Assembly: GCA_027605045.1 (NCBI GenBank)
Contig: JAQFWX010000006.1
Location: 434,001 to 498,000 of the forward strand
Direction: 5' to 3'
Source: Phallus indusiatus
Lineage: Eukaryota; Basidiomycota; Agaricomycetes; Phallales; Phallaceae
DNA: 64,000 nucleotides
The translations under genes and the position numbers were made by a program. Positions 20,811-31,496 of this stretch are shown piece by piece; within the stretch, counting starts at the first letter, position 1; every line of letters starts with the position of its first letter. Below the pieces are notes generated by a model. It had not been told where the DNA came from, ran no database searches, and was given only the letters and a program-made list of their open reading frames with translations.

Positions 20811-23261
20811 TCATTTACGCGTCGTGCGGAGACGCGGCAATTTCCCTAATTGGGTAACCCTGCGTAATTGGAGATACTCATCCAATGCCTGCAAGTCTTT
20901 GCAGTGTTCGTACGGCTCCCAGGTCGTATCGCCTAGCGTCCATTGCACTAGGAACTCAATGTCCGTGTCTTTAGACCCATTCCAGCGATGGGCTAATAAT
21001 TCATCTACATGCCATTCGGCATTGTCCGGTTGTCCAAAGTCGTACGCCGTTAATGACTCACGACGTGGAAATCTATCATCATCATTGGCGATATGTGGTT
21101 TCACTAAGTCCACGTGGAATACTGGACTTATCCTACGCTTCTTCAACTCGTCAGGCAAGTCGAGTTTGATGTTAATATTGTCTTTGACTGACAATACTTT
21201 GTAAGGGCCGACGTAATGCGGTACCAACTTACTGGATCTACCCTTTGGTAGAGATATGTTCTTCGTCAAAAGGTACACGAGGTCACCCTCTTTGTAAACA
21301 GGCGCATCTCGTCTGTGAGTGTTCGCGTGCATGGTTTGTTTCACGCGACTCGCGATTATGGCATCGTGTGCGGCCATAAGATTCCATTTCGCTTGTAATG
21401 CGAATTGCTTCACACCGTTGAACTTGGTGTCTGTGTTGAGCTGTCGCCCTAGTGCAGGGGTGTATCCGTAGTTAAGTTCGAATGGCGTGAACTTAGTCGT
21501 TTCACTCGTGCTACTGTTTAGTGCGAATTCCGCCATCGGGATACGTTCAGCCCAATCCTTTTGGTCATTATCTATTATAGAACGTAATACTTGTCCTATG
21601 GAGCGGTTCGCCCGCTCTGTTGCTCCATCCGTCTGTGGGTGGAATGAAGTGGACATGAGGAGTTTTGTCCCTATTAGCCGCTGTAGTTCTTTCCAGAATT
21701 TCGCGGTGAATCTGGTATCTCTATCACTGACGATAGAAGCTGGCACGCCATGATGCCTAACTACACCTTCGAAGTACAGGTGTGCTGCGCTTTTTGCAGT
21801 TAGCTTCGTGGTGGTGGGCATGAGTCTCACCATTGACGTCAATCTGTCAATTATGACTAGTAAGAAGTCATGTTCTTTCGATACTGGTAATGGGCCTATA
21901 AAGTCCATTCCGACTGATTCCCATGGTTTATTGGGAATGGGTAGCGTCTTCAGTAGACCGCTAGGATGTCTATTGTCGTCCTTATTCGTTTGACATTTAC
22001 CGCACGATTTACAGTATTCATTGATGTCCTCTGCCATCGTTCTCCACCAATACACTTGTCTAATGTATTGCGATGTTTTATAGCGTCCGAAGTGTCCCAC
22101 AATTTCGTGTGCTTCACTAATTATGATCTCTACCAGCTTCCTCCCCTGGTAAAATAAGTGATGGGGTATGCAGACCACGTCACGGGAAAACTGATTCTTC
22201 GTGTACAGTAGCTGGTTTTTCATCCCAAACCCTTTGTATGCATCAGGGTTTTCTAACACTTTCTTCAGTGTTGTGTCGTCCTTATAGCCGCTCTTTATCA
22301 GATCAGCTAATCCTTCAAAGCCTTCGATTTTGGCTTTAAGCGTTTTACCGCTATGCTGTGCTGTGACTGCCAGTACATCTTTGTCGTCTGTATCCACTTC
22401 TTCAATGGACGCTTGTTCAGCCGTCTGTTGTTGGACTCTAGCTTTCACCCGAGTGTTAATGCGTCTCACCGCACTGATTCTGAGTTCGCTTTTCCTTTCA
22501 GGAGGTAGCTGATCCCCTGTTGGATCTAGTTTCACGTCAATGTTGACGTAGTTCTCAGGTGGGTGTATCTCGTTAGGTAGGTCATCCTCGAAATATCTCG
22601 AGAGTCCATCTGCGACCGTGTTGGTCTCACCTTTGATGTGAATCGTTTCGTAGTCGAAACGAGAGAGATACTTGTACCATCTCGCCTGTCTGGGCGACAT
22701 ACGGGGCTGTGTCTTGAAGTGTTTCAAGGCCTCGTTGTCCGTTACTAGGGTGAATTTACGACCTAGTAGTTTGTCTTCCCACTTATTCAGTGCTTCAAGT
22801 ACTGCGATGAGCTCGTGCTCATGAGTCCGGTAGTTGTACTGTGCCGGAGTGAATTTCTTAGACATAAACCCTGCGGGTCTGCAGGTTTGCCAACTTGTGC
22901 CTTGACCATAGTACGCACCGACGCCACACTTGGATCCATCGGTTACAAGCCAAATTGGCTCGTCGCTATCAGGATTGATAGGTTTAAGAACTGGGGCGTT
23001 CTTCGTCAACGCTTTGATTGCGTTGAAACAGCGTTCTAGTGCCGGTGTCCACTCGAATTGCCTGTTGTTGTGGGTACATCCCGACAATGGGGAAGTGTAA
23101 GTAGCGACTCCCGGAAGGTAGGCGGCAACGTATTGCACCAGCCCTAAGAACTTCTGAACGTCGTTGAACGTACGTGGGGTTCTCCAGTCGCGAATTTTAT
23201 CCATCTTATCCATATCTGGGTGGATACCATCGTCGTCGATGATGTGTCCTAGGCACTCCAA
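20811..23261 (-). pseudogene. Chromovirus pol, distal part: RNase H - integrase - chromodomain
   Basis: 816 codons, the same frame as the upstream part after a TGA at 23262-23264. It starts at the RT end (CLGHIIDD), then RNase H (TDGSKCGVGA, later TDNEAL), the integrase HHCC zinc region (HEIVGHFG...CKSCGKC), the DDE core (GMDFIGPL, SDRDTRF, GATERANRS), and a C-terminal chromodomain (FLVQW...TTWEP). The chromodomain places it among chromoviruses, which family knowledge links to targeting of marked chromatin. It ends at 20811. Confidence 0.88.
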
Positions 23262-26200
23262 TCATTTGGAGTATAAGTCAACTTTCTTCTGACTTAGGTA
23301 AAGTTGTTCCTTCCTCAATCTCGAGAAGGCAATCTCCAGATGTTCCTGGTGTTGTTGGATCGTCATTGAGTAGACGAACACGTCGTCGATGTACGAGTGT
23401 ATGTTTCTTCCGATGTGGTCCCGGAATATATGGGTCATCAATCTCTGGAATGTCGAAGGCGCGTTGCAATCACCTTGTTGCATAACATGGCTTTTAAACG
23501 TGCCATATATCGTCGAGAACGTGGTCTTATCCACGTCTTCCGGAGCAATTCTGACTTGCTCGTAAGCTTCCGTTAGGTCAATTTTCGACCTGTACTTGTG
23601 TCTCGCCACGTCTTGGCGAATGGTCTCCTGGTCTGGAAACGGGGTCACGTCTTTCAACGTATTATCATTCTGCTGACGCAGGTCAAATACCGTGCGTAGT
23701 CCGGATAATGCCTTCTTAAACAGGCATAGCATAGGGATGGCTTGCTGTGCGACAGTCGGTTCCCACCAACCTGCTTGCGTGTAGCGCTCTATTTTTTCAG
23801 CCAGCAGTGGCTTGAGGGCGTCTGGGCACTTCGGTAGTCTGTACCGGATAACCTTGTTAGGTTCTATTAATGGGATATGATGATTTACATCCCTAAATGG
23901 GGGGAGTCTATTCGGCACTGGCCCGAATAAGTCGCTGTACTCCTCCTTCCAGTACTCGCGTAGCGCGGGTAGGTTCTCATCCTTAAGTTCCGGTACTCGG
24001 ATCTTCCGTCTCACTGCTACTGCGTTAGATGTAGTAGTTATGGGGCGTGCTGATGCTATGGCTAAGCTTTCACTTAACTTGGTGGGCTCATCCGTGGTGT
24101 CAGGTATTTCAGTGAACCGTTCCACTGGAGTGATTACTCCTCCATCCCGGGTGATTATTCCGTTGCCAAAGTCCAGGCAGATGTCATACCTTTTCAGGAA
24201 TGGTACGCCAATTATGACGTCGTAGTAGTCAATGTTGACTATATCAAAGTATTCTAATACACTAATGTCCCCAAATTCTATTTGGGTATACGTTCCGTAC
24301 TGTATTACGGACTTACTTCCTTTCACTGCGAGCTGCAGTGATACTGGCTTATCCAGTTTGAATGTCTTCACTCCAGTCGTGAGCGAGAATGATGGTGACA
24401 TTATCATGCCTTGACATCCACTGTCAATCAAACAATGCGCTAATTGGCCGTTTACGAGCCAGTAACCCTCTAGAGGTTTTATTGATTCTTTATCACGCTT
24501 TGGAGCCCTTGACTTAGGTCTCATCGTGTGGTCATACAGGGGTTCTTCCTGTGACTTAATCGTCCCAATGGTGGACGAGCCTTGTTTGATAACAAGTAGT
24601 CTTCTTTCATCATAACCGTGATCTTCGGTTATCACCATCATGTATGCGCCTACTGCGTCTTCATTCTCGTCCCACTCATAGTGGTCCCCTCCCCCGTAGT
24701 CCGCTGCTTCCGCGGTGTCTTGACCTTGTTCAGCGTCATCATACTGTGGGGATTCCTCCACTTCTAGTATGTTAACTCCCGTTTCTTCCTCTATTATTGC
24801 GTCGAGCAGCTCGTCCGCATCGTCTTCATCTTCCTCCTCAACGTGCATTATGTTAGCACGTACCTGTCCCTTTCTAGGGCATTGTGGTCTTAGGTGGCCA
24901 GTCTGTCCACATTCATAGCACTTCAGTACGGTGCTACTGCTTCGGGCTTGCGTTCCTGAGCTGACTGGTCGAGTTGTCGTGGTAGTCGACGCTCTCGCTG
25001 GCTTAGTCGTACTGCTCGTCGCTGGTCTTACAGCTAGCGCGTTGCTAGTTGTGGTCGTACGGGGAATAGTCCTCGTGGGTATACCGCTTGGTTTGATTTT
25101 AGCGCGGTAGTTGTTCTCTTGAGCTTGTCTGGCCAAGCTTGAATGGGTACCCGTTGATTTTACGGGTGTCTGACGTTGAGCTAGTATTGACTTATTATAG
25201 TCCCATGCTTGCTCTATGTCGTTCGCGGCTATGTACAGCCGTCGAATTGATGAGTTTTCGGCCAGGAATCCCCTCTTGGTGACTTCACTGCGAATTCTCT
25301 CATCAAGTCCTTCTAAGAACTTTCGTTTGAAGGTGTATCTGTCCGGTGGATGGACTAGACGTGCTGCGAATTTCAGGAGTTCACTCATGTACCGGTGTAC
25401 ACTCCTTGCACCTTGCTTCGCGTGATTGAAGTTATGTGCAGACTGGTTCTTGCTTGTAGGTGACAAGAACATATTGTGCATCCTTCGGAATAGTCTTACC
25501 AAGTCCCAACCCTTGGTTGAACGACCTCCTCGTTCTACGTGCTCCACGAACCATTCGTGTGCCTCCCCATCTAGTCGCATACCGACTACGGCTATATGTG
25601 CTTCGACGTACGCTGCACCGAGTAGGTTATTTAGCCTCAACCATCTGAGAATAGAGGTCACGAACTTCTCAAAGTCTTCAGGCTTTGATGATCCGCTATA
25701 CATAACGGATAATGGCATCTTTGCACCCGCTTTCGCAAGTGGGGACGCTGATACTACTACATCCTTGCACTCCTCTAGTGCTTCTTGCACCATGACAATT
25801 ATCCCCTCGTCTTCCCGAACTCTTCTAAACCTCTTCGTAGGTTTATGTCTATCTTCTCGGTCGTCAAATGGGGTTTCCCTCATTTCACATTTGAAGTATC
25901 CGCGATCGTACGCTTCTTCTTCGTCGTCTGACAAGTCCTCGTCATCATAGTATTTGGGCATGAAAGGCCCAGCGTTACTCTCCGGTATATCTCGGAGGTC
26001 TTCTCTCATTTGTTCGTACTGATCCCTGGCAGATGTTGCTCTTCTTCTGGGTACAACCGGTGCTCTGGTTGTTGGGGACGTTGTAGGAGCGTGTGCTTGA
26101 CCAGCGTCTGCTGGTGGACCAGAATGTACTGTTGACGGTCCTGGTTGTGCTGCAGTCTGAGTGGACGCTGCGCGATTAGGGAGGTCCTGCTCAAAGATGA

Positions 26201-26519
26201 TGCCAGGTCGTTGGCCAGCTTCCATTTCTCGGTTGCTTTTAGCCAGTTCAGTGCGTGCTGCTCGCACTTCCTGCAGGTCTTCCTGCATGTCGACATACGG
26301 TTCTTGCCTACTAACCTTCCCTTGTAACGCAATTGTGCGTTTGTCTAATGCCTCGGAACGTTTCTCCCGTGCCAGTTGCGCTGCCTCAGCGGCCATCCTT
26401 TCCAGGTCTTTCGCTGACTCTTCCAGCTCTGCAGCTGAAGGATTATTCTTATCACGCGGTCCTTGCCCCGCGTTGACTCGTCTGGTAGATTGATCTTCCA
26501 GGTAGTCACGAGTTGCCAC
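23262..26519 (-). pseudogene. Chromovirus gag core - CCHC knuckle - protease - reverse transcriptase
   Basis: 1085 codons, with no ATG of its own at the start (first codon GTG) and in the same frame as the stretch before it. It holds the retrotransposon gag core (DLVRLFRRMHNMFLSPTSK), the knuckle CYECGQTGHLRPQC near residue 528, an aspartic protease site LIDSG near 695, and RT with KIDLTEAYEQV and the catalytic YIDD near 1042. It ends at an in-frame TGA (23262-23264) within the RT, between the YIDD and CLGH motifs, so a full pol cannot be made without readthrough. Confidence 0.88.
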
Positions 26520-26537
26520 GAACTCTGGTGGGGTACG

Positions 26538-27290
26538 TCAACTGTTTTGACATGATCTATCCAGCTCAGCTCGTCCTCTCTCTATCTCTGCGGCTGCGTC
26601 ATCTGCTGCTCGCGTGGGTCTGATGGGCGTGCTGGTTGCTGCTGGTTGTGCAGAAGGTAGGTCCTGTAACACTGAATGTAGTGTTTCCGCGTGTACCGCG
26701 TACTGTTGTGTGGGTTGACGTGTTATACCGGGGGTCGGTGCTGCCGATGGAGCTCTGGGTGTCGCTGGCAATGCTGGTGTGTTTGCCATTGTCTTGACCG
26801 TCGCCTGCGCGTTGTCCGTTACTGGAGCCAGTATTGTCGTGCTGGTTCTATTGTCGTCTCGTGCACGACCTTTCCCTTTCACCGTTGTCCACGGTTCTTC
26901 TTCATCGGGTATTACGGCTGCATCTAGTCGTACTAACATGTCACCGACGTCTTGTCCCGGTGTATCACCTCTCACGAGGTCATGGATCATTCTTTTTGCA
27001 TCCTCAATCATCTTACGTGGTAGGGCTACCTCGTCTTTTCCAAGATTGGGCTTATGAGATCTGGTCGATTTCACTGATTCACCGGATTCACTCCGCGCTG
27101 GTGAAGCTTGTCTCGATCCTTGTCTAGATCGATTCGCATGGTCCGCGACTAGTGTTTCAAACAATGCTGCGTCTATCACAACAGTATCACCTGCTCGTGC
27201 AGATGTGGATGGACCGCCTTCGGTAGGTGGTGGTTCGCCTACGTTCTTTTTTGACTTCTTGTTGTTTTTAGGAGGCATATCCTCTCTCAC
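26538..27290 (-). pseudogene. Chromovirus gag N-terminal segment
   Basis: 250 codons, S/T/P/A-rich with lysine-rich starts (PPKNNKKSKK) and an E-rich end. It stops at TGA 26538-26540 and then continues in the same frame into the gag core, so this is the N-terminal part of one long gag-pol frame rather than a separate gene. The likely start is the ATG at 27290, or the ATG of MPPKNNKK four codons later. It lies just inside the 5' LTR. Confidence 0.7.
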
Positions 27291-27355
27291 TATAAACTAG
27301 CAAATACGATTGGCGTATTTTGGAAATTGTAACGCCGTTTAGGTGTTAAAAAAGA

Positions 27356-28217
27356 TGTAACGTTTCGTTACAGTTTACGATTTAGTGTGGCCGCGGTTCG
27401 GTTTTCGGACCGAACCGAACTGAACCGAACCGAAAAAAAGACTGAAATGAACCGATTTATCAGTTCGGTTCGGTTCGGTCTTTCAAATGGTTCGGTTTGT
27501 GGTTCGGAAATTTTTGAAAAATTGCCGAACCGATAGGAACCATTTCGAACCGGTTCAGAAACCGAGTCACATATTGCTATATAACTGAGTCAAAATGGTG
27601 AATGTTGTCGTGATTTTTTTTTTATTTTGGCTCTAGAGAGCTCAAAAATTGCCCAAAATGGGAATAAAAAAAAATGTCATAAATATTTTTCGAATATCTA
27701 TAAGATAAGTTGGGCGCTTAAATAGGCGCCCGTGTTACATAAGCAAAAAAAAAACTGTCCAAAATCATCTAAATTCGTTGAAATCTAGAAAATTTCAAGT
27801 ATTATTGTGAACCGGTTCGAACCACTGAACCGAACCAATAAAAACCGAACCGAACCGAACCAATGTAAAACGGTTCGGTTCAGCGAAATTTCCCGAACCG
27901 AACCATCGGTTCGGTTTTCGGTTCGGCAAAAAGTGTCAAAAAACCGGACCGAACCGAACCGCGGCCACACTATTACGATTAGCCCAGTTCTTACGGACTC
28001 ACAACAAACAGTATAAAGCTGTATATTTGCAAGTGCAGGTAAGAAAGGCTGCCGGCGCCTTTACCGTTATGCGGTATTTACTGGTGTGACGGCGCCTATG
28101 TACATTACATAATACTAGGTACTTGTGCAGGCGACGATCGTCTGCATGCAATTGTATATATATACGAATATGTACTATGGTTAATAGTAGTCCGCTGCTC
28201 ATAGCGGAACTGTTACA
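27356..28217 (-). repeat. 5' LTR of the chromovirus, interrupted by a MITE
   Basis: Starts TGTAACG and ends CTGTTACA. Subtracting the 590-bp insert and its 8-bp TSD copy leaves exactly 264 bp, the same length as the other LTR. Confidence 0.92.
27383..27972. mobile_element. hAT-type non-autonomous element (MITE) in the 5' LTR
   Basis: 590 bp with terminal inverted repeats TAGTGTGGCCGCGGTTCGG / CCGAACCGCGGCCACACTA and 8-bp TSD TTACGATT (27375-27382 and 27973-27980). The TAGTG end and 8-bp TSD fit the hAT superfamily. Both arms are packed with CCGAA / TTCGG motifs; the middle is AT-rich. No transposase is encoded. The + strand open stretch rich in NRTEP is an artefact of the repeated motif. Confidence 0.9.
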
Positions 28218-28501
28218 ACCTGGTATTCACTGGGATATTCCTCCGTCTTTATAATTGTGAGAGTAGTTGCATTAGGAAACACATGGGCTAAATGAGGAAG
28301 TTCTTCTTCTGGGCTGTTTAGTGCACCGCTATAGGTTATGTGCTTTATATCTGGTGAGACAACCGTATAATCATTTTGTAATTTACTCCATTTTCTCCAT
28401 TTCAAAGTGTAAATATAGAGCTTTCCGGGAATAAGCCCAGGGACCAATTTATTGGCGATATGCGAAGATGCTGACAATGCTAGATTATGAACCGTGGTAT
28501 G

Positions 28502-28899
28502 TGTCAGGGTACGCTACCACCGTCTCTCATTTTCCTTGATTATTACCATCGGCATCACTTCATTTCTGTTTTATTTATTATTTCCGTGTTTTACTTTTAC
28601 TTTCCGTTCCCTTGTTCAGTCTCTATTTCGCATTCTCTACTCGTGCGCGTCGCGCGCTCGTACCCGGCGTGATGCCCGTGACATCACGTCGCTTAGGCTC
28701 GGTTCAGGCGCCTAGCACTTAGCTGTGTCAGGGCCGCACGCCGCGTTATCGTTTTTCATGTATATAGTCGCTGTCCCTAGAGTGAGGGTCCCTAAGCTTG
28801 TTCTCTTAGGATCCCCTCCCTCTAGGTGAGTAGTATAGTTCTCCCAATATATTTTACTTAGGATCCCCTCCCTCTAGTGTGAGCTGAGTAGCCCTAACA
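28502..28899 (+). mobile_element. Solo LTR in the F-box gene
   Basis: 398 bp, TGTCAGGG...CCCTAACA, TSD GTATG (28497-28501 and 28900-28904). Same family as 19871-20267, in opposite orientation. A tandem-like GGATCCCCTCCCTCTAG motif occurs twice near its 3' end (28809-28825 and 28861-28877). Confidence 0.92.
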
Positions 28900-29844
28900 G
28901 TATGGGAACGGATGGAAGGTGTTTCAATGTCAACGTTGCCACCTACGCATAATTGACGTAGATTAGGCGTCAACCTTAGGAAACTGTGAATACATTCAAA
29001 GATTTCCTGATTGTCCGGAGCCCTATAATCGCAATTGAACGTTATTGAGTTTTTGCAGACGAGTAAGAGTTGTCGGTAATCCCTTATCAGCACGGAGCCG
29101 ACAGAGTATACTCGAGGAGAGAGACAAAACTGTGAGTTGACCTATTATGGAGATGAGAAGTTCCACGATTTCGCTTTCTGGTCCGTACGCATATCGGGTA
29201 TCAACTTCAAAAACACGTAATGAAGGGGTAACGACGGCCACTTTAAACGTTGAGGTAGAAGGTATTATACGGTGATCATAAATATTGAGAGACCGAAGGC
29301 TGGGTATGCAGAGTATGCGGAATGTGAATTCCGGAGTAAATGAACCATCGTGAATTTGGAGACGAAGAAGTCCTGGGAGATTAAAAATAAAGGCCACAAG
29401 TTCTCGAGATGCAATGTTCCTTAATTCGACGAACTCGCGGCGAGCGTCACTATAATCAGCAAAGTCGTTGTCGTTTGTGAAGTTGATATCTGAATCGGCG
29501 GGGTCGTCCGGCATGTCATCGCCACAAAAAATCCACCAATCAATTAGAACCAGTTCACGCACATAGTTGAGTACATAAGGTCGGGTATTGATGTATTGAA
29601 TCCATTGAATGAGTTCCCTCAAATATTCGCACGGTACGAATCCGGTGTACTTGTTCCACTTGAAACTCGACAGAAGTATTGTGCCAAATAGGAATTGTGA
29701 GGCAACGCCGCGCATTAACTTGTTAACCGATGCCAGAGACAGTATGTCGTCGCGATTTTCCACAAACTGGAAGACATGCAGCCAAATTTCAGCCGGAAGA
29801 CTGGGAAGGTGTTTTGGACTATCCTTTCCTCCTTGTTGTGGCAT

Positions 29845-31250
29845 CTAAGAAGGCATGAGGCGCGTTATGGCACGTTATGTCACAATCGTGTGATTCACGT
29901 CGTGTTAGACGCTACAGATTTTTTCGTAGTCTTAAGTCGGCAAGGACGTTCAATGCCACTTATGCTCATTCAATAATGTTTCTACATCTGCGCATGCTCA
30001 GATCGTTTTCTTAGCTCGGTGCTCGTCCGATCTTAGGTGTCGTTACACTGCCAGTGAGTCACTGGAGTAGGTACAGCGACTCGCTGACTGTAGCGCAAGT
30101 AATGAGAACGAGATCCATGTTGGTATCGATACAAAGAGATTGTTTTTCAGAGTTACAACATCAGCCTCCGAAAAAAGTGAAAGCATACGGCCTTGTCCAA
30201 GCGTACTGGCCAATTGAAATGCCACCCTCATCATCAGGTACCAGTACTCCAGCATGATAAGTCGCCGCCGACAAAGTCTTCAACCAAATCTACGCTAACC
30301 GAGTGACAGCGCGCAGTGATACTTCAAACTGATGTCTCACGATATACTATATAGCCGTTCGTCGTCATCCGAAAGCTAAAGCACTGGGCTATGCGTAATG
30401 TACGGATGTACTGCTATACAGCGACAGAGAAACATCCTTAATCAAGTCAAATATACATTAGTATTTGCAAGACGAACAAGTGAAAAAAAAAAGAACAACT
30501 TACTGTGCTTGGATAGGTGGCTAGTTCAGAAAGAGGATGACCGGACAGCAAAGTATATTCGACGCTCTTTTATAACGTGGTTGGAGATGATTTTGAACTC
30601 TTGCGGAAGCTTGAGTGAAACCGACAGGTGGCTGGGGACAGTAAGGTACAGTGCACCCGCCTTGAAGCAGTATCAGCTTGATTGTTTGTTGATTGCGGAG
30701 AACGAAAGGAAAGCGGAAAAGAATCTTGAAGCTTGAATGCATTGCCTGGACCTGCTATCGTGTCGTACGCATGGGGATCGCCCTAAACCTTTTTTTAAGC
30801 GGTATAGACAACAGGCGCGTCAAGTGTACGTACCTCAAATGTGGAGAACTAGTGTATTGAAATAATGTCAGAATTACAGAAAAGGGTTTTTCTTTTATTT
30901 GAAAGCATCGCATGTTTCTCGAGATTTGAGTATCTTCTTCATAGATATGGGGTCCACCAGCTGACGATATGATTTTTGAGGCAACAGGGTCGAATTGTTC
31001 ATTCCAAATCCACATTACACCGACTGCGCTAACGGTAAGGCGGGCAGTCGGGATGGAGACGGCGAAATACACGAGAGTTGATTCGACGAGGAAAACGCAT
31101 CACTGGCAGATGTTGAGATAACAGCTCAACAATACTTCAAGATCAGTTGCCGAGGAGTACATAGGTCGAGGGATCCACATGGTAATGATCATCCTTTCGA
31201 TACATCTTACAGCGGTTCTCAAAAACCATGAGTCAGTGCGTTTGGCGCAT
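29845..31250. other. Intergenic between F-box gene and NLR-C; diverged copy of the NLR-B upstream flank
   Basis: From about 30280 on, it matches 5440-7230 upstream of NLR-B in order (for example AAGCAGTATCAGCTTGATTG at 30665, compared with 5918). This marks B and C as a duplicated unit including more than 1 kb of 5' flank. 29850-30280 shows no gene I can support. Confidence 0.55.
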
Positions 31251-31251
31251 T

Positions 31252-31290
31252 GTGATGACTAATGGCTGACTTGCCGAATCACTTCGGCGA
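31252..31290 (+). promoter_or_regulatory. Conserved upstream motif of NLR-C
   Basis: TGATGACTAATGGCTGACTT followed by GCCGAATCACTTCGGCGA, about 240 bp before the ATG. It matches the corresponding place upstream of the other paralogs. CGCCGAA-type half sites flank ATCACT (GCCGAATCACTTCGGC is a near-palindrome). Confidence 0.35.
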
Positions 31291-31496
31291 ATCTTTTCCT
31301 TTAGCACTATCCCCATCGACTATAGAAGTCCCGCATTGGCTAGCCTTCAATGTTGATCAAAAAAAAAAATGAAGCGAGAACAAATGTTCGTACCTCTTTA
31401 TTTTGAAACCGTTGTATATAAACCTGCACGAACGCTACTGTAAGTTGACGTCTGAGTGGGTGATTATATCTATTCACTACAATTTCATCAGGCTTG

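Larger units (their letters stand above)
18147..28217 (-). mobile_element. Ty3/gypsy chromovirus with LTRs, inserted in the F-box gene
   Basis: Two 264-bp LTRs bound it, both TGTAAC...GTTACA: 18147-18410, and 27356-28217 once the inserted MITE and its TSD copy are subtracted. The 5-bp TSD is ACCTG (18142-18146 and 28218-28222). Internal order on the minus strand is gag, CCHC knuckle, protease, RT, RNase H, integrase, chromodomain, then an extra ORF and a polypurine tract. By eye the LTRs differ at about 11 of 264 positions, nearly all transitions, so it is not a very recent insertion. Its own ORFs carry stops and an insertion, so it is probably inactive. Confidence 0.93.
17802..29844 (-). pseudogene. 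F-box/LRR-type gene split by nested transposable elements
   Basis: Coding starts at 29844 and runs on the minus strand with an F-box near residues 15-55 (LPSLPAEIWLHVFQFVE), then leucine-rich segments. Near 29030 an extra base causes a stop (TAG); the other frame continues with IFECIHSFLRLTPNLRQLC up to 28900. A solo LTR (28502-28899) interrupts it. Coding resumes in register at 28501-28218 (KLYIYTLKWRKWSKL), where the chromovirus is inserted at an exon end. The last exon is 17802 to about 18087 after a short intron (GTTCGC...ACTAG), with YCPIGLAYNPEWRDH. The reading phase across both insertions matches once each element and one TSD copy are ignored, so these pieces are one former gene. Known family role: substrate adaptor of SCF ubiquitin ligases. 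It is now certainly disrupted. Confidence 0.8.

Noticed and set aside
20824..27127. Many + strand ORFs of 60-174 codons across the chromovirus
   Set aside because: They are antisense shadows of gag-pol without features of their own.
27807..28016. A + strand ORF rich in NRTEP
   Set aside because: It is the translation of the CCGAA motif repeats in the MITE arm.
28854..29093. A separate small gene of 79 codons
   Set aside because: It overlaps the F-box gene and continues its leucine-rich sequence after a frameshift, then runs into the solo LTR.
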